DNA of 64,000 nucleotides from the NCBI GenBank assembly GCA_029204225.1, contig MU831991.1, positions 1 through 64,000 on the forward strand. The letters run 5' to 3'. The stretch's first letter is position 1; each line of letters starts with the position of its first letter. Under the pieces are notes generated by a model that searched no databases, had not been told where the DNA came from, and saw nothing but the letters and a program-made list of their open reading frames with translations. This document shows, in pieces, positions 32,098 to 44,279 of the stretch. Both the position numbers and the translations under genes were made by a program. This DNA is from Diphasiastrum complanatum. Taxonomy: Eukaryota; Streptophyta; Lycopodiopsida; Lycopodiales; Lycopodiaceae.

Positions 32098-33712
32098 ATG
32101 TGCTCCAGAATGTCTTTCAGCGCATCAACTGCACAGAATCTGGACCCAGGACTGGTCAGCAGCAATAGACTACTTAATCAAGGAAAGCAAGGGAACTTCA
32201 ATCCTTCTGGCAGCTTCATATGCATGACTGTAGCTCCTGCAGTTAACAGATCAGTGTCTGTTCCACCGTTTTTTCCAGCTTCTCTAACGCTTATCTAAGA
32301 ATTCCAGAACTTTTCCATCTCGATTTTATTTACGAGCTTCATTTTCCAACAGTTGATAGGCTGCATTTCTAATTTTTTGCCAAATCTTCTCATTTTTTAT
32401 GAACCGATTCTGTTCAGGGTGGCAGAAAAGGAATCATGCCTCCTTGAGAAAAGAAGTAATACACGCGAAAATTTTACGAAGAGAAGAGAGCATATTCGGA
32501 GTTGGCCGTCGCGGGAACAACTAGAGGTCATCAAGTCCCTAGAAACATGGGTTGAGGACAGAATCCTGCCATTGCTGAAGCCAGTGGAGAAGTGCTGGCA
32601 ACCACAAGACTTCCTTCCTGATTCCTCTGATGACAGTTTCGTCCATGAAGTACAGTTACTTAAAGAACGAGCATCTCTCCTCCCAAACGATTATCTAGTT
32701 TGTCTGGTGGGAGATATGATCACGGAAGAGGCGTTGCCAACTTATCAAACAGTGTTCAATACATTTGAGGGAGTAAGAGATACCACAGGATGCAGTCCAA
32801 CGCCATGGGGTGTGTGGGTTCGTGCCTGGACAGCTGAAGAGAATCGACATGGAGACTTGCTCAACAAATATTTGTATCTGTCAGGGAGAGTGGATATGAA
32901 GATGGTAGAAAAGACAACGCAATACCTCATCGGATCAGGAATGGTAAATATTTGAGTTTCTTAGAAAAGATATTGGATCAGAAAAATCACCCTCAGTGAC
33001 ATTTCTGCTTTAAATTTAAGTAGAGCTTTCTCTCTTTAAAGCTGATGAAAGCTGTGGATGATTTGAGTCACGAGAGTGGACATAGCTGTTTTGTCAAAAC
33101 TAATTTTTCCTGTGTTGGAGCGCGCGAATGCAGGAAGCTCAAATAGACAACAACCCATACAATGGCTTCATATACACATCCTTCCAGGAGCGCGCTACTT
33201 TCGTGTCACACGGAAATACTGCAAGATTTGCCAGACAGCACGGAGATAATCGCCTCGCAGCGATCTGTGGTGTCATTGCATCTGATGAAAAACGGCACGA
33301 GATTGCTTACACCAGAATTGTGGACAAGCTGTTTGAGGTGGACCCTAACGCAGCAGTACTTGCTTTTGCTGAGATGATGCGCAAAAAAATCACCATGCCC
33401 GCTCACCTCATGTTTGACGGCGAGAACAAAAGCCTCTTTGAAGACTATGCTTCCGTAGCTCAAAGATGTAACATCTATACTGCAAAAGACTATGCAGATA
33501 TAATGGATCACCTCATATCAGCGTGGAAAGTAGGAAAATTATCAGGGTTGTCGTCAGAAGGTCTTCGGGCTCAAGAGTACGTCTGTAGCTTGCCTCCACG
33601 TATCAGGAAATTGGATGAGCGAGCTCAGGCGAGATCAAAAAAATCCTTAAATCACACAGCCAAACGCAGCAAGAGCTTCAGCTGGATCTTCAATAAGACT
33701 GTGGAGTTGTAA
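32098..33712 (+). CDS. plastid acyl-[ACP] desaturase (stearoyl-ACP 9-desaturase type), three exons
   Basis: A soluble di-iron enzyme that puts the first double bond into acyl chains carried on ACP in the plastid stroma, using reduced ferredoxin and O2. Coding exons are 32098 to about 32255 (Ser-rich, transit-peptide-like), 32418-32943 and 33134-33712 (stop TAA? reads as a stop at the end, after FNKTVEL). Exon 2 holds [28 protein letters not shown] and [11 protein letters not shown]. Exon 3 holds [18 protein letters not shown] and [11 protein letters not shown]. By castor numbering all ligands are present: E105 (32725), E143 (32839), H146 (32848), E196 (33188), E229 (33287) and H232 (33296). 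The C-terminus [12 protein letters not shown] is typical. Pocket positions differ from castor (V114, F115, F118, A179, I181), so chain-length preference may differ. Exon 1's 3' boundary is uncertain. There are no disruptions, so the gene is probably active. Confidence 0.93.
32256..32417 (+). other. intron 1 of the desaturase gene (5' boundary approximate)
   Basis: The acceptor is clear: a T-rich stretch then TTCAG at 32413-32417, followed by exon 2 in phase with VAEKES. The donor is weak. Among GT dinucleotides near the end of exon 1, those at 32256 and 32268 keep the frame (two bases carried over); neither has a strong consensus. Confidence 0.55.
32944..33133 (+). other. intron 2 of the desaturase gene
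   Basis: GTAAAT donor after ATG (end of GSGM) and GAATGCAG acceptor, 190 bp, phase 0. It joins YLIGSGM to [12 protein letters not shown], the same place where the protein family is continuous. Confidence 0.88.
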
Positions 33713-36373
33713 CTGGTAGTAATGAATTAATTATCAGCGATTGAAGCAAGTCAGCTAGCTAGCCCTGTACCCTTTCTGAGCTTTTGCACTATGGTCCCCC
33801 ATAAACCAGCTGCTATTGTAAGTTGCTAAGCTGATGACCCCACACAATATACTACTAATTTTTGCAGCATACTCACCTAGATTGGCTTCTGCTACCGCAT
33901 ACAATAGCTCCAATCTAATGTAGCTCTTAGAGATATATGCAATCTTGAGTGATCCACGGATGATCAGATCAGATAAGCTTCAAGAAAGATAGTTCTATCA
34001 TCTATGTAGATCTGCAATGTGCATACAAGCTCATGTAAGTGCTTTAGTTATTCCTAGTTTTTATGTAGCTTGTCAGGGATATCAATGGTTATATATATGT
34101 CTACAGATTATCTGATGAGATTAAGAACATCTTTCTCCATCCAATATCAGATATTTTCTGCAGCTCCAGACTCTTATTCTAGAATTATGTATCTCAGATT
34201 GCAATTCTGAAATAAACTGGACAAGAAATTATTAAGTAGTACTGTAGTGGCATTAAAAAGTTTCTACAATCCTTCCGACAAATCACCATAGTGTGTGTCT
34301 ACTCAAATCATACATGAATAGCAAATCACCATATCCTACATGAATCAATGGTAGAGATTGACTTTTGGGACCACAATCACCTAGATCTCACTATTGTATT
34401 ACACATTGGCTCTAATTTTCAACCCTCTAAATAGAAAGCTCAGAAAGCTCTCATGGATGGAATCTTGAAAATACATAGCGCTCATGGATGGAATCCGAAA
34501 AGTATGATTCCCTCATGCATGGAATCATTAACATAATTTTAAAAATATTTTTTTGCTAATCCCTTTAAAAATTTTGTGACACATACTACGCTCGATATTT
34601 AATGTTTGTCGGCCCATGGAAAGGATACAATGGCTCGTCCTTTTGTCTCATCGTGGTAAGAGGACTTTGACCTTATATCCTTACAATGGGACTCCCAACA
34701 ACCATTATCTAGTCCATAATAGTCCTTCCCAACTCAAGGTGAGTTGGGTAGAATAGTTTATTGTAGTCCTTCCTAGCTCATGATGAGTTGGGTCAGGGTG
34801 AGTTGGGCAGCTCAGTTTACTATATCGCCAGACCAGCACACACTCAAACTTGGATGTTGCGTCGTTACCTCTAGTAGCTTTGTGCTCAATGTTTAGGCTT
34901 GGCCAATTACTTGAATTAGCTCTAGTGCAACCTTCATAAAATTTACGTATGACTCTCTATGTGAACAATAATATTGGGAAAATCGGTGCGTAGAAACATA
35001 CAGTTTCCATTTTTAGCTAACATACACTTCTATTGCAGAGCTAGCTATCATTTTGCAATTACAAAGTCATTTTGAATTTGGCCAATATTTGGTCCTAGAT
35101 ATTGATTTTAATGAGTTCCAATCACTTAAACCATACCAAATTGTATGGGTAAATTTGCCCTTGGCCACATAGCCCAATTATTTGGATCATAAGCCCTTGT
35201 TGCCTCTCCCCCCTCCCCTTTTTCCGAAAATGATGCCAAGGGACACTTGCAAATTGATCAACATATGTTTTAAGAGTATGCAGTCCATTATAAGTGCTCA
35301 ACTAATTTAACTCAAGAGAGTATGTCGGATACTCAGAGTTGAGTTTTAATCATTCTATATCTTAATGATTCTCCTAGAGTTCCTAGTTGAATGAATTATT
35401 ATATTTTAGAATTATGGATTCTAAGGATATATGTACTTGGAAGCTTTTTGAATTGTCTGCCAGAGTTTCAAGATAATTTCAAGACTGTAAATATTATTTT
35501 TTCTTTAACTTTAATCTCCTAAGCTGGGTAATATTTCACTCAGTGTTTCATGTTAGTGTCCTCGTTTACTGTACTTTCCAAACTTGAGTTTGTACTCCAG
35601 AATAGAGATTAATGATTGAAAAATAGGTTTATCTTTGAGTACTTGTTTGATAAGTAAGTCCGACTAAGGACAATGATTTTCTAGTTAAATAATAAAAGTT
35701 AAAGGAACTGTTATTTGCAAGCAAGAATCGACCTGAACATGAATGAAAATTAGCATTCAATCACGACATACGCGACCTAAATTATGGAACAATGATTATT
35801 TAGTCGTGAAAAAAATACAATCTGAATGTAGATAGAGTCACGTTCTTCCTGAATCAATACTCTGTGATAATTGAGAGAAAGAACAAAAAAATTGCGCTCT
35901 GAATGACCGGATAGATGATTGAGCTAATTCAATGTCTGTGGAACTGACCTAGCAATTGATAAGTTGCTATACACATGGCTAACTAATTAAAAAAATACTT
36001 AATTTGTACTTTACAATTAGGATTAAGACACTATGTGCTGTTGGCAGTCATCTTCGGTCAGTATCTTAATTTGTTAGAGATTCTGTCCGGTCGTGATGAA
36101 AGCACTGATGAGCCGCGGATTGTTCGAGTCAACTTTTGGAGTTGGTATTGACATACGAGTAATTGGTGAAGTCTAATTGTCGATGTTGGGTGTCTAATGA
36201 ATATTTGGTGTTAACCTGAGTCGTCAGGACACTATCATCTATTCCTTTGTATTTTTGCAGATTGTCAGGAAACAAGTGTATTGTAGAGCATGCGACTATA
36301 CAAGTATTTACAACAGCTAGTGAATGGATCTAGATTAGCAGAGAGATAAGGATGGAGAGGATAGAAATCCATA
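33713..36373. other. downstream region of the desaturase gene
   Basis: No supported ORF or transposon motif. An AATAAA lies near 34212, rather far for the desaturase 3' end; nearer A/T-rich text (AATGAATTAATTAT at about 33720) could serve. Repeated GTGAGTTGGG phrases occur at 34738-34815. Confidence 0.4.
34450..34526. repeat. 31-bp tandem repeat, three copies
   Basis: CTCATGGATGGAATC starts at 34450 and 34481 and CTCATGCATGGAATC at 34512, so the period is 31 bp exactly. The intervening text is partly diverged. Confidence 0.8.
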
Positions 36374-36386
36374 CCCCCCCCCCCCC
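36374..36386 (+). repeat. homopolymer C13
   Basis: A run of 13 C followed by TTTT. Confidence 0.9.
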
Positions 36387-36540
36387 TTTTAATCTAGATC
36401 CTTGAATGCTTTGCTTTTCAAATTCAAAATAGCACAAAAATTCATGTGTGCTTTCTAATCTAATCCTTTTGTAAATATATCGCATAGAGGTACTAGAGGA
36501 CGTGATTTTATCTTTATAAGTCAAGTAAACTATGCTCAAA

Positions 36541-37160
36541 GTCTTTTGAAGAAGTTTAAGACTGAAGTATGCAAAAGTGTTGACACACCAATGGAGCAAG
36601 ATGTAAAAGTGCCAAATGAAGATGATGAAAGATCCTTCATGGACATCACTTTGTTTAGGCAACTTATAGGCTCCTTAATGTGGATCACTATAACTAGGCC
36701 AGACCTTAGCTTTAGTGTATGTAGGTTGAGCCAATCCATGCAAAAACCATTGAATATCCATTGGAAAAAGACAAAGAGGATTCTAAGATACATCTCGGGT
36801 ACATTCTATATAGAGGAGATGTGATTAACCTTCATGCATTTAGTGATTCAGATTTTGCAGGGGACAAGAGGGATAGGAAATCAGCAAGTGCCTATTCAAC
36901 TTTCATAGGAGAAGGTGTGGTTTCATGGCTTTCAAAAAAGCAAGAAACTATATCTCTATCTTCAACCAAGGCTGAGTACAAAGCTTTGACAACCACTACA
37001 AAGGAAGTACTTTGGATCAAGAGAGTATTGGTGGAGCTAAAGATCATGGATTCAGAGGAGGCACCAATCATCTACAATGACAATATATCAACCCAACACC
37101 TTGCATCTAACCCAATCTTCCATGCAAGATCTAAGCACATTGAGATATGTATAATTTTTC
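36541..37160 (+). pseudogene. copia RT C-terminus and RNase H fragment, second family
   Basis: The first frame gives VCKSVDTPMEQDVKVPNEDD, RQLIGSLMWITITRPDLSFS and HWKKTKRILRYISGT. A frameshift near 36800 then leads to the RNase H frame (HAFSDSDFAGDKRDRKSAS, VVSWLSKKQETISLSSTKAE, EVLWIKRVLVELKI, HLASNPIFHARSKHIEI). It differs from C1 by many substitutions, so it is another copia family. No integrase, LTR or gag adjoins it. Confidence 0.9.
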
Positions 37161-37405
37161 TTGTGAAAGGTATGAATTGGAAGCATCTTTCATTATTAAA
37201 GATTTCACGCAATTTAAAGGGTGCTATAAGGATTGTAAGATCAATCTTGTTTCGATTGAAAAGGCTAAAATGAAAATGCATTCCTATAGAAGGGCAATCT
37301 TAAGATATTTCCCAGAGATTTCAAGTCTTAGATACATCATTCAGATATATCTTGATTTGATGATATTTTGTTCAAAGACCAATTTTTGTGAAGAATTTCA
37401 CTCCA

Positions 37406-37760
37406 CTTAACTGATGTATGAGATCATCCATTCTAGGGAGTGAATAATTATTTTTTATGGTAAGTTTATCTAGAACCTTGTAATTCATGCCTAATCAAAA
37501 ACCCCCATCCTTTTTTTCTTAAAAAGAAGGGGTGCCCCCCATGGTGATTTACTTGGCCTAATGTGTCATGTCTTGAGATATAAATCCTCTATTTGCCTAG
37601 CCACTTTTCTCTCTTCCTTTTGACTAAACAAGTATGGCTGTCTAATAATGGGGTAACTATTGGGCATCAATTCTATCTTATGATCCGTGGACCAGGTAGG
37701 TGGTAGACCATATTTGCTTAGGAAAAATGTCACTAAAATCTAGCTTTAAATCTAGCATTA
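37406..37760 (-). pseudogene. gypsy reverse transcriptase N-terminal fragment
   Basis: The minus strand, in shifting frames, reads [41 protein letters not shown] and then MNYKVLDKLTIKNNYSLPRM-DDLI, the linker and first palm motif of a chromovirus-like RT. Stops and frame changes occur every 20-40 codons. Further decayed sequence probably continues above 37760. Confidence 0.8.
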
Positions 37761-39724
37761 ATTGTTGCTCTTGATGAGAATTTTCGGTGTTACAATTAAA
37801 AAACACATTCACTTCAAACTCATGGACAATATCACAATGCAAAGAATAATTTAAAACAAGACCAAGAATAACGCAAATCTTATTAGAATAGTTTTATGCT
37901 GATCGATAAGAGGATTTGCTAGTAATTCAGTACAACACTTAATTAGTGAACAATCAAAATTGTTTGGTTGATTAGTAGTTAAGGCACTACTAATACCAAA
38001 TTGATCCTAGTACAAATTTGGGGCTTTCAACCTGAATGATTTTTGTAAGGGAGGAAAGGGATGAAGCCTGAGGAGTAAATGATTGGTTGTCCTAGTGATC
38101 CAGTTATTTTTATTTACTTTCAATTCTTGAAGTATAAGTATAGCAATTGGGAATTAACTAAGAAAATTGCCTCTAGGAATTTGGATTCATTTTCTCCAGT
38201 GTTAATTAGAATTTCGTGAAATCGAAGATTCTAAGGAAAAAGTAAGTGGCAAGTTAGATAATCCATTTATGGAACCATCTCTGTTTTGTGATTGGATTTG
38301 GAACTTGCAAGTGAAAGCAGATGAAAGGTGTTCCATATAGGAATCTAGTAATTTGGATTCTTTTTTGTGGCATTATAGAGTGTTTCTTTAATATGGCTGA
38401 GACAACCAAAAGAGAAATTCTAACTTGTAAAAGAATTAAGTTTTTTTATCGATTTTGAAATAGAAATTGGACAGTAGGTTTTTTCAGTTGTATTGAAATC
38501 CATGTTCCTTTTGGATTAGTCAATATTCATGAGGCATTTTGACAACATTCGAATGATATATATGTCATCCATGTCTAGGTCAATGCGGAGTGGCAGTCCT
38601 AGATGACGTGTTTGTTGACAGAGGATTCTATAGAGGAACGCTTAAGGAGCATGAGAGAATTCAATGGTTAGAAGTATTTCCTAAAATTAGTTGTGATTCT
38701 GATCCTATATCTGGGTATAGGATAGTCGAATAGTCTTTTTGACTTTTAAAGTAAACAAATCTAGATGCAAAGAATTCTTGGAGGAAAAGCCGGTGGTAGG
38801 GACATCAGTGATTCCAATGGGGATTTCTTGTGCGAGAATGATCTGTAGACCGTGGTTAGTGATTACGGTAATGGTAATGGTAACAAAGAAATCCATTGGT
38901 TATTTGTTTAGGGTATTTTGAGAAATTATGAGATATATATCTAGATCCCAAGTGGTATTTCATTATTTACAAAATATGGAGGCCCTTAAATCCATTTCTC
39001 TTTTAATTTAAGCCTCTAATTTTTACAAAATTTCTTAAATACGAGACAATTGAATTGAGATTCATATAATTTCTTCTAGTGTAGAACTATGTTTTGAAGG
39101 ACCATTATAGTTATATGAAATTGTACTTCTATACAAGGTTTGTGAGTATGGCTCAAAATTTGTTGATGTTTTCACTTGATTCGGGGAATTTAGACTTTCT
39201 AAACCCAAATGATTATCTCTATTTGATAGTTGATTATTGAGATGTAACATTTCTATCACTCGGGATAAGATATTCTAGGATTTTGAGGAAAAAGTCCGGT
39301 TTGTAATAGTATTGTATACTCATTATTGACTTTTTCAAATCTTTGATATCTTATATGTTGTCTCCTGAGAAATTTTTAATTGAAATTATGGAATTTCTTT
39401 CAAAAGGGGGAGAAGAAAAGATAGGAATAAGACTTTCGATGAATCAGCCAGTTGCATAGGTTTTTGAAAAAAAATCCAATGTGTGTGCAAAGGTAGAACT
39501 ATCCAGTTGGAATAGAAGAACTCTCTATGTGATTGTTTTTAATAATCTGGAACTAGAGTAGTTTTGGGGGTAATGAGCTGTGAGATATTCATGAATATGG
39601 ATAATGGTGATAAAGATTAAATTAAGATTCCACTGATTGTTTTGCCAAGTATCATTTTGTTATGGATTGGATTAGAGGGAATGAGCTTAATCGTATGTCC
39701 AAAGATGTCTGCATAAGTCAACCT
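37761..39724. other. unassigned, possibly upstream part of the decayed gypsy element
   Basis: If the element at 37406-37760 was full length, its protease and gag would lie here on the minus strand, but I cannot recognise either. Short ORFs at 38705-38896 and 39062-39259 have no motif. Confidence 0.35.
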
Positions 39725-40450
39725 TGTGAAAGTCATAAAAAGTTATCTATCATAGCTTTAGGGGTTTGCTAAGTTTTTATGTCAAGCATCTTTGTGTAGA
39801 ACTTTGATAGGGCCAAAATTGGCAAACATGGCAAAATGGTTAATTTCACATGTAAAGCCACAATTTGGCCAAAAGTAGTTTATGATGCAAACTTGAGCTA
39901 GTTAGGCTTGTGACACTTGTGTAGATGTAATTTGATGAGTGATCAAGTCAATGTGTTGGCAAAAGTCAAAGGGTCCAATCACAAGTGAGAAATCCATATG
40001 AAGGGTCCAATAGAATTGCAAGATGGATGCATCACTCATCCAATAGGATTAGAGAGGCTAGGATTAGGGGTCCAATAGGATGTAAGCATGGATCTCCACG
40101 ATTTTTATATGTACTCTCTTTACCAATCATAATTCAGTTGAGTTTTTGAGTCATTTTGAGTGCAATCAACTTTTGTGTGTATTTCCTTCTCTCTCTACCT
40201 GAGAGCAAATTGGTCTATTCTCTCTCTACCCGAGGAGAGGAGCTTAATTTGCCTTAGAATTTTCATGAAGTACTTCTTTTTACACATGAAATCACTTTGG
40301 TTATCAAATTATGCATTTATCTTTGCCTCTTTGCCTTAGATTTTGACATAGATCTTGGTTTTCAATCTAGTGTTGATCTAAAGTGCATAAGCTTTGCTTA
40401 GGAGATCATTCTCACACATTAGGACATTCCCACACATGTAAAATTTCACA
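39725..40450 (+). repeat. probable LTR (726 bp) of an otherwise lost element
   Basis: It starts TGTGAAA and ends TTTCACA, a 7-bp perfect terminal inverted repeat, and is immediately followed by a primer-binding site at 40451. It contains TCTCTCTACC phrases duplicated near 40190-40232. The left boundary is inferred only from the terminal match; no second LTR was found. Confidence 0.55.
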
Positions 40451-40463
40451 TGGTATCAGAGCC
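40451..40463 (+). other. tRNA-Met-type primer-binding site
   Basis: TGGTATCAGAGCC directly after the LTR end TTTCACA. No gag or pol follows, so the element is reduced to LTR plus leader. Confidence 0.85.
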
Positions 40464-41960
40464 TACCTAAGTGTTTGATGCATTCTTCATCCATAGTTTC
40501 CAAAACTTCATGAAAATCTAGATCTAGAGAGTGTTGTTTGCATTCCCCATGCTATCTCAAGCAAATTTGGATCAAAAGGTTTCATCATCATAAGGATTGA
40601 ATCTTTATAATACCAGCTAATATCCATTTTAAAGTTCTTTGGAAGGAGAAAATTCCACGTCATCATTTTAAAAAATAAAAACAAAAAATCCACATCATCA
40701 ATTTTTATTAATAATGTGGCATTTTTTATGGTCTCTCTCGCCAATTATGTCTACATCTGCCCATTTGGGTGTCTTGTGCCATATATTGCGCCTCTCTCTT
40801 CCTCTCTATCACGCACTAGCTTTGTCTCCCTCTACATCGATCGATCGATCGCACTAGTTGTTTATTTTGTTCTATTTAGCGGTCCTTCATTGCATGCGAG
40901 ATGACAAATTTGTTTGTTTTCCTTGTCAATTGCCGATTCCTCTCGCTCTCCTCCTTCAGGGATGGCAGCAAATATGCGCGATCTCCTTGCACGCAAGCAT
41001 TTGCTTCTACGTAAGCTCTGATGCTCCGCTCCAACAAGGAGGAATTCGCCATAGTTTTTGATGCATCTTACCTCAGTTTCAACTCCCGTTTCCGATGTTT
41101 TCAGATATGCTTTGAGAACCTAGGTTTTGGTTGTGGATTTGGGTTACTCGCCTATGTTCTGCTGCGATTGATGATATGCTATGATGGAAGGCATTTGATG
41201 AGCAAAAGGAACAGTGTGAGCTAGAATGACAAGTAATTGAGGCGGAAGGCATGCTTTGTATCAGTTTTTTTTGGTACTGTGACTCTGTGGATCTGTGAAA
41301 GGCAGAGATTTATGTGCATGGCGAACTTTGGAGTGCAAATAGACAAGCATCTTTTGGAGTTTTTACATGTCATTATGTTTATTGTAGGCTTACGTCCTTG
41401 ACTCTTAGGCATTCTAGCACGATCTTTACTAACGGAACTGGTATTTTGGTACCAAAGTTAGATAAATACCAGAATTATTTTCTGATACACCTTTGGGCAG
41501 TTTGTTTTACACCCTAGCTCACTTGTAAGCATAAAATGACAGGTTTGTGCATCTCTTTTTGTTGCGGCTCTTAAGTTATCTAACGGACATCTTAGATTGT
41601 CGAAACAATTTGCGGTGGTGCAGCCTACATGACAAGATCAGTAAAGTTGGTGTAATCTATCATCCTAATGTGTTAAAGAGTATCCTTGCATGATTTCTAG
41701 AACAACTCAGGCAATTCAGTTTTAGGTCATTTATGTAGAGACGTTTATTATCTTGGGCTTCATAACTCATTCCCACTACTGAGATACTGGACACTGCACC
41801 CATCTCATATGTAATCTTTTATATGGTTCAGGTGAAAATTCTGAATGTTTTAAATGAAAAGAATCTGTCATAAGGTGTCTTTCAGTGAGATTCAAAGTTC
41901 TTGTTTGTTGGGCAATTTAGATAATCAATGTGCGAGAGGCACTGGAGATAGTCCAGACAC
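40464..41960. other. unassigned; leader remnant then unknown sequence
   Basis: An (ATCG)n microsatellite lies near 40837-40852. From about 40700 the sequence is less AT-rich and short ORFs of 60-67 codons follow one another in different frames, as exons of a host gene might, but I recognise none. Confidence 0.35.
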
Positions 41961-41963
41961 ACT

Positions 41964-42347
41964 TTGTTTCGAAGAGATCTTTTGACAGCCGTAGAGTTGC
42001 TTTTGGAGAAGGGACAAGGAGAATCTATTGCTAAGCCATTTTATTCTTTGATTGCAAGTCGGTGTCAAAAAGTCAGTGCCAGAGGCACAGAAACCCCGAA
42101 AAGTGGGCTGGCACCAGACCAGTGTCTTGAGTCCAGCCACCGAACGGTGGTGCTTGTGGCACCACTTACGGTGGATAGAGCTCAAGTCGTTTCTCCTTCA
42201 TCATTTCTTTGCTCTAGTAATGGTCTTTTGGGAGGTCAAAGTGCAGGAGGTTTTTCTCAGTCCGGTCTATCTTCACCTACAAGATCGCAATTTGGTGTAC
42301 GAAATATGCTAGCCATCCAACTTCTCATATGTCAATGTTGGGGGTAG
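41964..42347 (+). other. unrecognised ORF, 127 codons
   Basis: Open frame with a helical N-terminal part (LLTAVELLLEKGQGES, AKPFYSLIASRCQK) and a Ser/Gly-rich tail (SSNGLLGGQSAGGFSQSG). The composition is more protein-like than the surrounding retroelement debris. It could be an exon or a captured gene fragment. There is no motif I can assign. Confidence 0.3.
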
Positions 42348-42534
42348 CTCAGCCCTTACAATAGCGGGGGGTTTGCACCAGGGACATAACATGAGAAAAA
42401 ATTTGGGCTCATAACTTCTCATTCATCTGGAGGCAGTTTTGGACTTCAAGGCTTTTCAAATATGAAAAAATGAAACAACTCTTGGGTCTGATCCACTGGA
42501 ACTGTCCAGTTTAGATTCCGTCCTGCTTGCTTCT

Positions 42535-42945
42535 TATAAGAACCACCAAGTGAAGATCTACAGGATTCCAATCACATGCAAACCAAAAGGACACTTGTGG
42601 AGCATGAACCACCCAACCAATATGGAGAGGCTAGTCAATACCCTAACCAATCCACCCCGAAGCCACAGTGAAGAACACAAGAGAGGAGATGAAGCACTGG
42701 CTCAAAAATCACAATTTACACTAGACCTATTCTTCTCAAGAGAGAGAGAATATTTCCTTTAGGATCCCCATGCAACCTAAATTGAGCTATTGATCTCTTA
42801 TTCTTGCATTTAAGCAGTCTTCACCATGCATGTGCTCCTATGTCCAATTATAGGTCTGGGCTCTCATATGATTATTGATTATTTAATACGACCACGTCCG
42901 GAATGACGTAGCATAACTAATAACCACATACAACTAGAGTGATCG
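42535..42945 (-). repeat. G1 3' LTR, distal part
   Basis: TATAAGAACCACCAAGTGAAG... matches the right LTR beginning at 63713 over its whole length with small indels. It ends at the G2 insertion; GATCG (42941-42945) is one copy of the target duplication. Confidence 0.92.
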
Positions 42946-43462
42946 TAAAATGTCCCCCAAGACCTCCAATAGAGAATGAGCGTAAAGAACACAATAAAGG
43001 AGTGCAGTGGACGAAACCGTCCCAACCAATTCTAGATCGTCCGATCTAGCCCCTGAGCACTAGGGAGTATGGCAAGTCTCAATGATAGTAAGCGCTTACC
43101 AATCCGACATCATAACGGCCGTAGACTCTCAATGAATCAAATGGACACAAGATGGGGTATATATAGAGAGAAGCCCCTCCCCTGCCTGTCCATGCAATGA
43201 ATCCACATGTAAGCGTGCTATCAACTTATGTCTAACTCCCATGCATGTCCACTGCATGTAGGTACCCCTAACTCATAATAGCAAAGACCCATGTATAGAC
43301 ATAGTGCATGTACATCCTATCCCATACTAGGATGCAACACACATGCCTATACCGCATGCAGGCATAGCCTAAGGTCCTACTTAGCTATTACCCAAATCAG
43401 GCCTGGCCCCTACATCTAAGGTAGCCCCCTAATGGTACAAACCCCCCATTAGGGCCGTAACA
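42946..43462 (-). repeat. G2 3' LTR
   Basis: 517 bp; sense TGTTACGG...TTTTA. It differs from the 5' copy at about 23 sites counted by eye (about 4.4%), about 20 of them transitions. Confidence 0.95.
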
Positions 43463-43538
43463 TACCTCCCCCCTTATTTTAGCTCTGTCCTCAGAACTCA
43501 AAGTTCGGGAAACTCTTCCTTAGATTACTTTCTAATTC

Positions 43539-44279
43539 CTATGAATCCTCATCATCATAATATCCTTTCCAATGAACCAGATGCTCAATAACATCCCAAT
43601 TTCGCAATCGCTTGGATCTTGTATCAAGAATCTTTTCAAGTTCTAAAGGAATCCTCTTAGATAAGTCTTCAAACGAATCTAGATTAGTACCAGAACCAAC
43701 ATGATCTCCCTCATGTAAACTCATCTTCAGACGACTTACATGAGACACAGGATGAGCCTTGGTTCCCTCTGGTAACTCTAATCGGTAAGCTAAAGATCCA
43801 ATCTTTTTCAAGATTCTAAAAGGTACACTGTACCTAGCAGATAGTTTGTAATGCTTCCCAGTGCGCATTACCTTAGAATCCTTCGGAATTCTAAGATACA
43901 CCCAATCTCCAACTTGAAACTCTCGAGGCGATCTCTTCAGATTAGCAAAATGTCTTACCCGATCCTGGGCACGTAAAACATTTTCACGTGCTAATTTTAA
44001 CGTTTCTTGCATTTTACACAAGAAATCCGCTACTTTCTGAACTTTAATCGACTCAGTTTCAACTGTTATCGGAGATCTAGGCTGAAATCCATACATAAGC
44101 ATAAACGGACTATACCTAGTAGCCGAATGCTTACTACTGTTATAAGCAAACTCAATCAATGGAAGATACTTTTCCCATTGAGATTGCCTAAGCAAAACGT
44201 ATGCACGAAGCATTTGTTCCATTGTCTGATTAGTCCTCTCAGACTGACCATCGGATTCCGGATGATCAGTCGAACCCAT
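43539..44279 (-). pseudogene. G2 integrase C-terminal half and chromodomain
   Basis: The minus-strand ORF of 246 codons reads DHPESDGQSERTNQTMEQML, with the catalytic Glu in GQSERTNQ. It runs through IEFAYNSSKHSATRYSPFML and the GPF-type/SH3-like tail (VYLRIPKDSKVMRTGKHYKL, HVSRLKMSLHEGD) to a chromodomain (ILDTRSKRLRNWDVIEHLVH, WKGYYDDEDS). The stop TAG stands where the conserved Trp after DEDS is expected. A frameshift near 44270 separates it from the upstream integrase half. Confidence 0.93.

Noticed and set aside
42345-42400. TAGCTCAG-containing stretch as a second tRNA-like sequence
   Set aside because: It has an A-box-like start but no matching B box and no cloverleaf.
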